Positions 1-8,119 of a stretch of DNA of 64,000 nt are shown one piece after another. A program made the position numbers and the translations under genes. Where the stretch lies: NCBI RefSeq assembly GCF_014191495.1, contig NZ_JACHWR010000001.1:434001-498000 (forward strand), in the 5' to 3' direction. Under the pieces are notes generated by a model. It saw only the letters and a list, made by a program, of their open reading frames with translations, did not search any database and was not told the origin of the DNA. Source of the stretch: Nocardioides soli (lineage in GTDB: Bacteria; Actinomycetota; Actinomycetes; Propionibacteriales; Nocardioidaceae). Every line of letters starts with the position of its first letter. Position 1 is the first letter of the stretch.

Positions 1-408
1 CTGGCCCATCAGCTTCGCGCTCAGCTCCTTGATCGGTCCCTGGCCGAGCTGGGCCACCCGGCCGGTGAGCCCGAGGTCCGTGGCCAGGCACACCTGCGTG
101 CCGCCGGGGGCCTCGGCCAGCGAGGCCTTGATCGTCGCCTTCACCGTCCCGCCGCCACGGCCGTCGCGGCCGCCGGCCTCGATCGTGGCGATCATGCTCT
201 CGTCGTCCTTGACCACGAACGCCGCCTCCCCGGCGTAGCTCATGTTCATCGGGCCGATGCGGAGCGCGACCCGCCCGGTGAGCGTGTCTCCCGCCACCGA
301 CTCCACCGTCGCACCGGGCAGGCACGGGGCCACCCGACCGAGGTCGGTGAGGAACTCCCAGGCCCGCTCCGGGGTCGCGGGGACGGTGAACTGGTTGTCG
401 ATGCGCAC
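1..408 (-). CDS. CoxG-like SRPBCC family protein (3' end beyond window)
   Basis: The 136 visible codons resemble the CoxG/SRPBCC fold: an N-terminal segment typical of polyketide-cyclase-like proteins (FTVPATPERAWEFL), then the GPMNMSYAGEAAFVV strand region usual in CoxG proteins. CoxG is known to tether CO-dehydrogenase-type molybdenum hydroxylases to the membrane, and related copies accompany other Mo hydroxylases. The start is GTG at 408, six bases after an AGGAG motif. It is the last visible gene of a minus-strand operon, 13 bp after the RidA-like gene. The C-terminus is cut by the window edge, so a C-terminal membrane anchor cannot be judged. Family is fairly sure; the partner enzyme is unknown. 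Confidence 0.75.
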   Translation of the reverse strand, partial: MRIDNQFTVPATPERAWEFLTDLGRVAPCLPGATVESVAGDTLTGRVALRIGPMNMSYAGEAAFVVKDDESMIATIEAGGRDGRGGGTVKATIKASLAEAPGGTQVCLATDLGLTGRVAQLGQGPIKELSAKLMGQ

Positions 409-421
409 GCTGGCTCCTGTC

Positions 422-808
422 CTACTGCTGATCGGGTTCGCGGACCGCGGCCACCGCCTGGACCTCCAGGCGCCACGCGGGGTTGAGGAAGCCCGAGACC
501 TCGACGACGGTGCTGGTGGGTCGATGGTCGCCGAAGAACCGGCCGCGGACCGCCGAGACCGCGGCACCGTCGCCGATGTCTCGCAGGAACGTCGTGATCG
601 ACACGACGTCCGCCATCGTCAGTCCCTGGTCGGCCAGGCATGCCTCGAGGTTGGCGAAGACCTGCTCGGCCTGGGCGGCCAGGTCGTCTGCGGGCAGGTG
701 GTTGCCGTCCCGGTCGACCGGCACCTGGCCGGAGACGAAGCACAGCCCGGCGGCGACGACCGTCTGCGCGTAGGCCCCGAGCGGGGCGGGTCCCCTGGCC
801 GGGCTCAT
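422..808 (-). CDS. RidA/YjgF-YER057c-UK114 family protein, likely non-canonical
   Basis: A 128-residue protein of typical RidA length, with the SGQVPVD entry strand and the TTFLRDI and VEVSGF segments of the family. Canonical RidA hydrolyses reactive enamines/imines using an Arg in a PxRSxxxV context. Here the equivalent stretch reads PTSTVVEV, so that Arg appears to be Ser and classical imine-deaminase activity is doubtful. The start ATG at 808 overlaps the stop of the upstream sulfurtransferase by 4 bp, indicating translational coupling. It may handle an enamine or amino-acrylate-like intermediate of the pathway fed by the adjacent ABC importer; that role is inferred from context. Confidence 0.8.
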   Translation of the reverse strand: MSPARGPAPLGAYAQTVVAAGLCFVSGQVPVDRDGNHLPADDLAAQAEQVFANLEACLADQGLTMADVVSITTFLRDIGDGAAVSAVRGRFFGDHRPTSTVVEVSGFLNPAWRLEVQAVAAVREPDQQ

Positions 809-1623
809 GCGTGCCTCTCGATCGGGTTCTCGTCGTGCCGGGACCACTCCGACCACGAGCCGTCGTAGAGGGTGAGGTTCTCGTACCCGGCGTCGCGGAG
901 GGACACCAGCACCGCCGCCGCCGAGACGCCGCCGCCGCAGTAGAGGACGGTGGGCCCCTCCTGGGCGACACCGGCCGCCGCGGCCAGTGCGACGACCTCC
1001 GCCCCCCGCTTGAAGCGTCCGTCGTCCCCGACCAGGGTCGGCGACGGGAGCCGGGTCGCACCGGGGATCCGCCCGGCCGAGGTGTCGAACGTCGCGTCCA
1101 TCCGGCAGTCGACCAGGCGGACGTCGTCGCGGTCGAGCAGGGCGCGGACCTCCGCCATCTCCCGGCGGAGCTGCCGCGACCCGTCGACGAGGAAGCTTCG
1201 TGGCTGCGGGAGCTCGTCGGCCTCGCCGACCGACACCGGCAGGCCGACCTCCTCCCAGGCGGGGAAGCCGCCGTCGAGCACCGCGACCCGCTCGTGCCCG
1301 TAGTGCAGCAGCGCCCACACCAGCCGGGACGCGGTGAAGAGCGAGTTGTCGTCGTAGGCGACGACCAGCGTGTCGTTGTCGACGCCGAGTCGCGACATCG
1401 CCGCCGCGAACTCGTCGGCCGGGGGCAGCATGCCCTCGACGCCGTCGACGGTCGTGCCCCAGTCGTCGATCCAGTCGGCATGCACGGCGCCGCGCACGTG
1501 GCCGGCCGCCCACATCTCCCGCCCCGTCGGTCCGTCGGCCAAGGAGGCGCGGGTGTCGACGACGCGGACGTCGGGCCGGTCGAGCAGGTCCGCCACGGCG
1601 GCGGGGTCGAGATACAGGTTCAC
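805..1623 (-). CDS. Two-domain rhodanese-family sulfurtransferase
   Basis: About 272 residues with tandem rhodanese domains. The N-terminal half carries the VVDTRASLADGPTG and AGHVRGAVHADW segments; the C-terminal half carries the active-site loop CGGGVSA near residue 230. That loop resembles the CG(S/G)GV(T/S)A of 3-mercaptopyruvate sulfurtransferases more than the CRKGVTA of thiosulfate sulfurtransferases. The enzyme moves sulfane sulfur through a cysteine persulfide. GTG at 1623 is two bases from the livF-like stop, so it is co-transcribed with the importer. It may supply sulfur for a sulfurated molybdenum cofactor or process a sulfur-containing substrate; both are guesses from context. 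Confidence 0.85.
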   Translation of the reverse strand: MNLYLDPAAVADLLDRPDVRVVDTRASLADGPTGREMWAAGHVRGAVHADWIDDWGTTVDGVEGMLPPADEFAAAMSRLGVDNDTLVVAYDDNSLFTASRLVWALLHYGHERVAVLDGGFPAWEEVGLPVSVGEADELPQPRSFLVDGSRQLRREMAEVRALLDRDDVRLVDCRMDATFDTSAGRIPGATRLPSPTLVGDDGRFKRGAEVVALAAAAGVAQEGPTVLYCGGGVSAAAVLVSLRDAGYENLTLYDGSWSEWSRHDENPIERHA

Positions 1624-1624
1624 G

Positions 1625-2344
1625 TCAGGCTCCCAGGTAGATCGCTTGCACGCGGGCGGAGTCGGCGAGGTCGGCGGCGACGCCGTCCTCCACGACCCGC
1701 CCCGTCTCGAGGATGTAGGCGTGGTCGGCCAGGTCGAGGGCGAGGTTGGCGTTCTGCTCGGAGAGCAGGATCGTGTAGCCCGCCCCACGCAGGGCGACCA
1801 GCGCCTCGTAGATCCGGTTGACCAGCACCGGGCTGAGGCCCATCGACGGCTCGTCGAGGACCAGCATGTCGGGGCGGGCCATCATCGCCCGGCCCATCGC
1901 CAGCATCTGCTGCTGGCCGCCGGACAACAGGCCGGCCTTGCTGGCGCTGCGGTCCCTCAGCTCGGGGAACAGGTCGTAGACCTCGCCCAGCGTCACCTCG
2001 TCGTGCCAGCCGCCGTTGCGTCGGACCGCACCCATCCGGAGGTTCTCCAGCACGGTCAGGTCCGCGAACACCCGGCGCCCCTCGGGCACGAGCGCGATGC
2101 CGTGCCGGGCGATGGCGTGGGTCGGCACCCCGGACAGCGAGCGGCCCTGGAAGGTGACCTGCCGCGCGCGGCTGGGCTGGAGTCCGAGGATCCCCCGGAT
2201 CGTGGTCGTCTTGCCGGCCCCGTTGTTGCCCACCAGGCACGTGACCTGGCCCGGCCGCGCCGCGAAGTCGATGCCGTGCACGACCTCGACCCGGCCGTAG
2301 CGGACGGTGAGCCCCTCGACGACCAGTCCCTCCGTGCCGCTCAT
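1625..2344 (-). CDS. livF: Branched-chain/amide-type ABC transporter ATP-binding protein (LivF-like)
   Basis: The 239-residue ATPase has Walker A GNNGAGKTT, signature LSGGQQQM, Walker B MLVLDEPSMGLSP and a switch histidine region SEQNANLAL, as in LivF. It provides ATP hydrolysis at the cytoplasmic face of the HAAT-family importer encoded by the following genes. Its start overlaps the livG-like stop by 4 bp. LivF-type importers carry branched-chain amino acids, but also urea, short amides and aromatic compounds. With a hydrolase, RidA and CoxG in the operon, a catabolic substrate is more likely than leucine. Confidence 0.92.
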   Translation of the reverse strand: MSGTEGLVVEGLTVRYGRVEVVHGIDFAARPGQVTCLVGNNGAGKTTTIRGILGLQPSRARQVTFQGRSLSGVPTHAIARHGIALVPEGRRVFADLTVLENLRMGAVRRNGGWHDEVTLGEVYDLFPELRDRSASKAGLLSGGQQQMLAMGRAMMARPDMLVLDEPSMGLSPVLVNRIYEALVALRGAGYTILLSEQNANLALDLADHAYILETGRVVEDGVAADLADSARVQAIYLGA

Positions 2345-3144
2345 AGCGTGAGCTCCTCGCTCGTCGTCGCGCCAGGCCCCAGGTAGGCCTCGATGACCCG
2401 GGGGTCCTGCTGCACCTCGGCGGGTGAGCCCTCGGTGAGCACCTGCCCCTGGTCGAGCACGACCACGTGCTGGGAGATGCTCATCACGAGCTTCATGTTG
2501 TGCTCGATGAGGAGGACCCCGATGCCGTCCTCGGCCAGCCCGGCGATGGTCTCGGCCAGCGGCAGCGCGCTGGCCGGCGGAAGCCCGGCGGCCGGCTCGT
2601 CGAGCACGACGACCTCGGGCTCCATGGCGAGCACCCGGACCATCTCGACCAGCTTGGCCTCGCCGAAGGGCAGCGACTCCACCAGCGAGTCGGCGCGGTG
2701 CTCGAGCCGGAACCTGCGCAGCAGGGCCAGCGCCGCCTCCTTGACCTCGATCTCGTCACGACGCGCCCGTGGACCCCGGACGAGGTCGCCGAGGTGGCTG
2801 CCCCGCTGCCGCGAGTAGGCACCCATCGCGACGTTCTGGAGCACGGTCATCCCGGTGAAGATCTCCAGGTTCTGGAACGTGCGCCCCAGCCGGTGCTCGG
2901 CCCGGGTGACCGCCTTCCCGGGCGGCAGCCGGACGCCGTTGACGACGACCTCCCCCCGGTCCTGGGTGACGAAGCCGGAGATGACGTTCGCCAGCGTGCT
3001 CTTGCCGGCGCCGTTGGGACCGATCACCGCCGTGATCGCCCCGGCCGGCGCGCGCAGCGTCACGTCGCTGAGCACCTGGAGGCCGCCGTACGCCTTGCAC
3101 ACGCCGGTGATCTGCAGGCCGGGCCGCTCGATCGTGCTGGTCAT
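2341..3144 (-). CDS. livG: Branched-chain/amide-type ABC transporter ATP-binding protein (LivG-like)
   Basis: The 267-residue ATPase has Walker A GPNGAGKST. The classical LSGG signature is replaced by ESLPFGEAKLVEM, and Walker B is VVVLDEPAAGL. A degenerate signature of this kind is common in the LivG/BraF group. It carries the C-terminal extension typical of LivG (EVQQDPRVIEAYLG). It pairs with LivF as the heterodimeric motor. ATGA overlaps couple it to both neighbours. Confidence 0.92.
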   Translation of the reverse strand: MTSTIERPGLQITGVCKAYGGLQVLSDVTLRAPAGAITAVIGPNGAGKSTLANVISGFVTQDRGEVVVNGVRLPPGKAVTRAEHRLGRTFQNLEIFTGMTVLQNVAMGAYSRQRGSHLGDLVRGPRARRDEIEVKEAALALLRRFRLEHRADSLVESLPFGEAKLVEMVRVLAMEPEVVVLDEPAAGLPPASALPLAETIAGLAEDGIGVLLIEHNMKLVMSISQHVVVLDQGQVLTEGSPAEVQQDPRVIEAYLGPGATTSEELTL

Positions 3145-4187
3145 CGCTGCACCGCCTTCAGCGTCGTCGGGGCATCGACGGCCACGTCGGCGGCCAGGTC
3201 GGCGGACCGCTTCGCCCGCTCCCGGCGATCCTCCCGGCGGGCTGCCAGCTCGCCCGCGACACCGCGGGGGAACAGCTGGACGGCGACGAGGAAGACGATG
3301 CCCATGATCAACGGCTCGTAGTCGGCGTAGTCCGCCGCGAACACCTCGATGCCGGTGAGCAGCAGCGCCCCCAGGATCGGACCGATCATCCGCCCCGCCC
3401 CGGAGACGACCAGGGCGACGACCAGCAGCACCGCCGTCATGAAGTCGAACGTCGACGGGCTGACGAAGCGCGAGTCGAACGCCTCGAGGGCGCCGGCGAC
3501 ACCGGCGTAGAAGCCGCTCAGTCCGAAGGCCAGCAGTCGCAGCCGGAAGGGACTGGCGCCGACCGCCAGCGCCGCCGGCTCGGAGGCGCCGTAGGCGCGC
3601 AGCGCGCGGCCGGTGCGCGACACCAGCAGGTTGTGGGCCGCGATGGCGCCGATCGCGGCCAGGACGGCGGCCAGTCCGTACTTCATGATCGGCTCGGTGA
3701 ACTCCACCCCGCCCACGGAGAACGGCGGGATGCCGACCAGTCCGTTGGGGCCACCGGTCAGCTCGACCATCCGCCCGAACAGCAGGTACAGGACGAACCC
3801 GGCGCCCAGGGTCGCCATCGTGAAGTAGATCTCCTTGAGCCGCATCGACAGGACGCCGATCAGGAGCGCCACCAGCGTCACGAGCACCGGTGCGAGAGCG
3901 AGCGCGAGGACCGGCGGCACGTCGTGACGCACCGTCGCGATGCCGGCGGCGTAGGCGCCGAGCCCGAAGAAGCCCGCCTGGGCGAGCGAGGTCATCCCCG
4001 CGACGCCCTGGATGAAGTTCAGCCCCGTCAGCAGGATCAGGAAGATCGCCATCCGGGTCCAGATGTGCAGGGCGTAGTCGGTGGCGGCCAGCATCGGCAG
4101 CACGACCAGCAGCCCGAGCGTGATCCAGAGCTCCCAGGTGGCCCGACGGCTCATGGTCCGCGCGGGACCGGCGAGTCGGCTCATCAT
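3141..4187 (-). CDS. livM: Branched-chain/amide-type ABC permease (LivM-like)
   Basis: A 348-residue polytopic membrane protein with about eight to ten hydrophobic segments. It contains the LivM hallmark LNFIQGVAGMTSLAQAGFFGLGAYA near residues 50-75 and the EAA-like loop around ARSGAGRMIGP. The C-terminal about 35 residues are a charged cytoplasmic tail (AARREDRRERAKR). The start is ATG at 4187, the first of two consecutive ATGs, and overlaps the livH-like stop by 4 bp. With LivH it forms the translocation pore. Confidence 0.92.
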   Translation of the reverse strand: MMSRLAGPARTMSRRATWELWITLGLLVVLPMLAATDYALHIWTRMAIFLILLTGLNFIQGVAGMTSLAQAGFFGLGAYAAGIATVRHDVPPVLALALAPVLVTLVALLIGVLSMRLKEIYFTMATLGAGFVLYLLFGRMVELTGGPNGLVGIPPFSVGGVEFTEPIMKYGLAAVLAAIGAIAAHNLLVSRTGRALRAYGASEPAALAVGASPFRLRLLAFGLSGFYAGVAGALEAFDSRFVSPSTFDFMTAVLLVVALVVSGAGRMIGPILGALLLTGIEVFAADYADYEPLIMGIVFLVAVQLFPRGVAGELAARREDRRERAKRSADLAADVAVDAPTTLKAVQR

Positions 4188-5065
4188 GTCCGCACCGCCC
4201 GCGACGTGCCGAGCATGCCGGTCGGCCTCAGGGTGAGGATCGCCAGCAGCACGACGAACGCGACCACGTCGGCGTACGCCGCCGCGCCGTAGCCGGACAT
4301 CACGGCCTCCGCGACCCCGAGCATCAGGCCGCCGGCCAGGGCCCCACGGGGGTTCCCGAGGCCGCCGAGCATCGCCGCGGCGAAGCCCTTGAGCCCGAGC
4401 AGAGTGCCCGAGTCGAAGGACATCACCGTCAACGGCGCCAGTCCGGCGCCGGCGAGCGCACCCACGGCGGCAGCGATGGCGAACGCCCAGCGGGCGGTGG
4501 TGCGGTAGGAGACGCCGAACGTCTGCAGCGTCTCGGAGTCGCTTGCCGCCGCCCGCAGGGTGGTGCCCAGCTTGGTGCGCTGGAAGAACAGCGTGAGCGC
4601 GGCCACCGCGAGCACCGCGAGGAGCAGGTTGAGGAGCGTCTGCCGGCTGGTCGAGGCGCCGAGCACCTGCAGCGATCCCGGGCCGAGCAGCGACGGGAGG
4701 GCGAAGGTGTCCCGGTTCGAGATCAGCATCGCCGCGCCCTTGACGACGACGGCGATCGCGATGGTCGCGATCGTGATGCTGGCCGGGGTGCGCAACCGCC
4801 CGAAGCCGAGCAGGCCCATCTCCGTCAGCACGCCCAGCAGCGTCGTCAGCGCGATCGCGACCAGGATCGCCACGAGGACCGGGACGTCCCACGCCTCGTA
4901 GAGCATCCCGGCGCTGAGCCCCCCGACCATGACGTACTCACCCTGGACGAAGTTGATCGCCCCGGTGGCGTTGAAGACCACGCCGAAGCCGACCGCGACG
5001 AGCGCGTAGATCGCGCCCACGCTCAGCCCGGACAGGATCACCTGGATGAACAGACCGGTGTCCAC
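4184..5065 (-). CDS. livH: Branched-chain/amide-type ABC permease (LivH-like)
   Basis: A 293-residue inner-membrane permease with the LivH N-terminal signature (LSVGAIYALVAVGFGVVFNATGAINFVQGEYVM region) and the GLKGFAAAMLGGLGNPRGAL motif that contacts the ATPases. It starts at GTG 5065, three bases after the stop of the binding-protein gene. It forms the pore together with the LivM-like subunit. Confidence 0.92.
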   Translation of the reverse strand: MDTGLFIQVILSGLSVGAIYALVAVGFGVVFNATGAINFVQGEYVMVGGLSAGMLYEAWDVPVLVAILVAIALTTLLGVLTEMGLLGFGRLRTPASITIATIAIAVVVKGAAMLISNRDTFALPSLLGPGSLQVLGASTSRQTLLNLLLAVLAVAALTLFFQRTKLGTTLRAAASDSETLQTFGVSYRTTARWAFAIAAAVGALAGAGLAPLTVMSFDSGTLLGLKGFAAAMLGGLGNPRGALAGGLMLGVAEAVMSGYGAAAYADVVAFVVLLAILTLRPTGMLGTSRAVRT

Positions 5066-5068
5066 AGG

Positions 5069-6250
5069 TCACTTCGCAGGCATGAAGCGCGAGCCGTCCC
5101 AGCGGATGACGGCGACGTCGTCGACGCTGAGGCCGCTGTGGTCGTCGGCGGTGAACTTGAACGCGCCCGTGACGCCCACGTGGGTGCCGAGAGCCTCGAT
5201 CGCGTCGGCGACCTTCTCGCCGTCCGGGTCCCCACCGGTGGCACGCAGCGCCTCCACGGCGACCATCATCGCGTCGTAGGCCTGGCCCGCGTAGACGTTG
5301 GGCTGCTCGCCGTCGTACTCGTCGGCGTAGGCGGCGGCGAAGTCCTCCATCACCGGCTGCTGCTCGTCGCTCTTGTCGATCTCGTCCCAGACCGGGAGCT
5401 TCGGCGACACCAGGAGCGTGCCCTTCGACGCGGCGCCGGCCTGCGTCATGTACCGCTCGTCCACGAAGCCGAAGCCGTGCATGACCATGACGTCGTCGCC
5501 GAGCACGCTGCGGACGTTCTTGAGGAACGTCACGCCCGCCGGGGTGATCGTCCACGCCAGGTAGGCCTGCGGGTCGTTGCCGGCCAGTCGCTTCACCTGC
5601 GGGGTGAGGTCGTTGGCGGCCGGGTCGAACGCCGCGGTGGAGACCTCGATGCCCGCCTCCGGGGCCAGTCGCTCGAGCTCCTCCTGGGCCGACTGGCCGA
5701 AGCTGGAGGTGTCCGGCATGAACGCGACCCGCGTGATGTCGTTGGCCTGCCAGAACTCGATCAGCTTCTCGACCATCACGGTGTCGTTGAAGGTGGTCTT
5801 GAAGGTCAGCGGGTGATCCTCGGCCGGCTCGACGATCTGACGGGCCCCCTCCGTCGCGATGAACGCGACCCCGCGGCTCGAGGTGATCGGGTCCATCGCG
5901 AGCGCGATGCCCGAGGAGCCGCCGCCCCCGACGACGAGCTCGACGCCATCGCTGTCGAGCATCCGATTCGTCTGCTGCACGGCGGTGGAGGTGTCACCCG
6001 CGGGGTCGTAGAAGACCCAGTCGATCGTCCTGCCGTCGATGCCACCGTCGGCGTTGACCTGCTTGACCGCCAGCGCGGCCCCCTTGCGCATCTTGTCGCC
6101 CAGGTTCGCCCCCGACCCGGACACCGAGAACAGGGTGCCGATCGTGATCGTGTCGTCGCTGCCACCGTCGGATCCCGAGCTGCCCAGGCCGCAGGCGGAC
6201 AGCGCCAGGAGGGCCGAGCACGTCAGGAGCGTTGGGATCTTCTTCCTCAT
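5069..6250 (-). CDS. HAAT-family ABC transporter substrate-binding lipoprotein
   Basis: A 393-residue type-I periplasmic-binding-fold protein. The signal peptide ends in a lipobox (LLALSACG, lipidated Cys near residue 20), followed by a Gly/Ser/Asp-rich linker. The mature part begins with the family pattern ITIGTLFSVSGSGANLGDKMRKGA, and GNDPQAYLAW and YAGQAYDAMMV are typical of the LivK/amide-binding group. The ATG is preceded by a strong GGAGGAG at good spacing. It captures the substrate outside the membrane for the LivHMGF complex. The ligand cannot be read from sequence; similar proteins bind amino acids, amides or aromatic acids. Confidence 0.9.
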   Translation of the reverse strand: MRKKIPTLLTCSALLALSACGLGSSGSDGGSDDTITIGTLFSVSGSGANLGDKMRKGAALAVKQVNADGGIDGRTIDWVFYDPAGDTSTAVQQTNRMLDSDGVELVVGGGGSSGIALAMDPITSSRGVAFIATEGARQIVEPAEDHPLTFKTTFNDTVMVEKLIEFWQANDITRVAFMPDTSSFGQSAQEELERLAPEAGIEVSTAAFDPAANDLTPQVKRLAGNDPQAYLAWTITPAGVTFLKNVRSVLGDDVMVMHGFGFVDERYMTQAGAASKGTLLVSPKLPVWDEIDKSDEQQPVMEDFAAAYADEYDGEQPNVYAGQAYDAMMVAVEALRATGGDPDGEKVADAIEALGTHVGVTGAFKFTADDHSGLSVDDVAVIRWDGSRFMPAK

Positions 6251-6321
6251 GATGTCTCCTCCGAGGGGAGTCGTCGAGATAGGTCGGGATCGGTCGGGTC
6301 GGGGGGGTGACGGGTGGCCGG

Positions 6322-7113
6322 TCAGTCGGCCAGGGAGCCGATGCGGCCCATGTCGAAGGCCTCGGTCATGTGCAGCGGCAGGACGTTGTCGCCGCCGAGC
6401 TCCTTGAGCCGGACCATCTGCTCGTAGGCCTGGAACAGGTCCGTGTGCCCGCCGGGCGGGATGACCTTGAAGTGCTCGGCCTCCTCCTCGGACGGATAGA
6501 AGTTCTCCTTGAGCACGCACATACCGGCGATGACGTAGGTGCCCTCGGAGGTCGTGACCACCGCGGACTGGCCGCCGTGGGTGTGCCCCGGGGTGAGCAG
6601 CAGGTCGAAGCCGTCGGCGATCTGGTAGTCGCCGTCGAGCTGGGTCAGCCCCATGTCCTCGATGCGCTGGTAGTGCTCCGCCGGCGCGTACGACGTCGCG
6701 AACATCTCGTGGGAGGGGGTCTGCTGCCACTCCTGCCGCTGCACCAGGATCTCGCTGCCGCCGAAAGGCTCCATGGTCATGCAGTGGTCCCAGTCCAGGT
6801 GGGTCAGGATCGTGACGTCGATGTCGGAGGGCTTCATCCCGCGCTCGCGCAGGTGCGACTCGATGGGCTTCACGTCGACCACGTCGGCGAAGACCTGGCC
6901 CACGTGCACCAGCTCGCGGTCCACCGGGCGGATGTGCTCGTTGTAGTTGTCGGCGCTGCAGCCGACGTCGACCAGCGCGGCGAAGCCCTGCCCGCGCACC
7001 AGCCAGGCGACGTACGGCACGTCGACCGGCACCCCGGCGTTGTGCATGTACGTGAACCGGCTCTTCTCGCGGTGCGGGCCGTAGGCCACGACCAGCGGCT
7101 CGATGGTGAACAA
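6322..7113 (-). CDS. Metallo-beta-lactamase-fold hydrolase, N-acyl homoserine lactonase-like
   Basis: A 263-residue MBL-fold protein. The metal motif reads THLDWDH, so the usual HxHxDH has Asp at the second His position. Downstream ligands are in place: a His in TPGHTHGGQS, and further candidates around IAGM and LPLHM. The overall layout matches the AHL-lactonase-like subgroup, which opens lactones and related esters. The start is taken as TTG at 7113 because GGAGGAGG lies eight bases upstream and no ATG or GTG fits; this is an inference. It is the first gene of the importer operon and probably acts on the imported compound or a ring-opening product. Confidence 0.78.
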   Translation of the reverse strand: MFTIEPLVVAYGPHREKSRFTYMHNAGVPVDVPYVAWLVRGQGFAALVDVGCSADNYNEHIRPVDRELVHVGQVFADVVDVKPIESHLRERGMKPSDIDVTILTHLDWDHCMTMEPFGGSEILVQRQEWQQTPSHEMFATSYAPAEHYQRIEDMGLTQLDGDYQIADGFDLLLTPGHTHGGQSAVVTTSEGTYVIAGMCVLKENFYPSEEEAEHFKVIPPGGHTDLFQAYEQMVRLKELGGDNVLPLHMTEAFDMGRIGSLAD

Positions 7114-7375
7114 CTCGATCCTCCTCCGGCGCCGTCCGGCGCCTGCTCGACCCGCGTCCGGTGGCTGGTTCCCATCCGTGCGGGCAACTGAACGTCCACA
7201 TAGCAGTCGATCTGTCAGCGCTGTCCGACGCTGCATCCTGCTGTGACCGGGGACACTAGCCCAGGATCGGGGCCGTGTGAAGTACTTACTGCATGTACAA
7301 ATAGTTACGCGTCCACGCCCCACCACGGCGGTTTCTGCCGTACCCTGCGTCGTGACCACGACCGACGGCTGGGGG
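7114..7375. promoter_or_regulatory. Divergent promoter region with AT-rich island
   Basis: This 262-bp gap separates the importer operon from the TetR gene. Around 7277-7310 it holds an AT-rich stretch (TACTTACTGCATGTACAAATAG) in otherwise GC-rich DNA, with only a weak imperfect dyad. It is the natural place for the TetR operator and both promoters, but no clear -35/-10 pair could be assigned. A longer reading frame allows an upstream TetR start at 7277, which I consider less likely. Confidence 0.45.
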
Positions 7376-8047
7376 ATGAGTGCGATGGACGAACCGGCTG
7401 GTGCGTCGTCGAACGGCAAGCGGACCGGACGGGTTCGCGACGCCGACCGGTCCCGTGCGGCGATCCTCGACGCCGCCGAGCACCTCTTCGCCGAGCTCGG
7501 CTTCCAGGGCGCCTCGCTGGCCGCGATCGCCGACCGCGCCCACGTCTCGGTCGGGCTGCCCGGCTACTTCTTCGGCTCGAAGGAGGAGCTGCACGACGCG
7601 GTCCTCCAACGCGTGTTCGACCGACGCAACGCCGCCCTGGATCGGGTGGCCACCGACGCGGAGGAGCTGCTGGAGCGAGCGCCGGAGGCGGGCGAGGAGG
7701 CGCTGCGCCTGCTGATCCGCGGCTACGTCGACTTCCTCCTCGAGAACCCCACGTTCGTCTGGCTGCTCACCCGGGACGCGCTCGAGCACGCGGGCAACCG
7801 GGAGGAGCTGCCGCGACACTCCCAGCGCTTCGCCGACCGGATGGTCTCGCTGATGACCCGGGCCGGAGTGACCGAGGCCGCGCACGCGCCCGACCAGCTG
7901 TTCCTGAGCCTGATCGGGATGTGCTACTTCCCGCTCGAGCACGACGCCACGATCGTCGCGGGCATGGGCCAGCGGGCCTGGAGCCGAGCGTTCCACGACC
8001 GACGCGTGGACCACATCGTGCGGCTGCTGCTGCCGCGGGCCACGTAA
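7376..8047 (+). CDS. TetR/AcrR-family transcriptional regulator
   Basis: About 223 residues. The N-terminal helix-turn-helix is clear (AAILDAAEHLFAELGFQGASL, then IADRAHVSVGLPGYFFGSKEEL), with helical ligand-binding sequence afterwards. The HTH begins about 30 residues from the chosen ATG at 7376; ATG 7385 is equally possible. It is divergent from the importer operon and 72 bp upstream of an acyl-CoA ligase, so it is the obvious candidate regulator of both. Its effector is probably the transported compound or a CoA thioester of it, which is an inference. Confidence 0.88.
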   Translation: MSAMDEPAGASSNGKRTGRVRDADRSRAAILDAAEHLFAELGFQGASLAAIADRAHVSVGLPGYFFGSKEELHDAVLQRVFDRRNAALDRVATDAEELLERAPEAGEEALRLLIRGYVDFLLENPTFVWLLTRDALEHAGNREELPRHSQRFADRMVSLMTRAGVTEAAHAPDQLFLSLIGMCYFPLEHDATIVAGMGQRAWSRAFHDRRVDHIVRLLLPRAT

Positions 8048-8119
8048 CGGGGACGGACCGGTCGCGGGCTGGTCCCGTCGACGGTCCCCACCGACCGTCC
8101 CACCCACAGGAGGTGCCGA

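Noticed and set aside
246..1513. Long open frames on both strands overlapping the RidA and sulfurtransferase genes
   Set aside because: Low-complexity Arg/Pro/Ala-rich translations typical of GC-rich shadow frames; the annotated genes have family motifs and coupled starts.
8048..8119. Terminator between TetR and acyl-CoA ligase
   Set aside because: GC-rich partial dyads exist (GGTCCCGTCGACGGTCC region) but no clean stem; the two genes may be co-transcribed.
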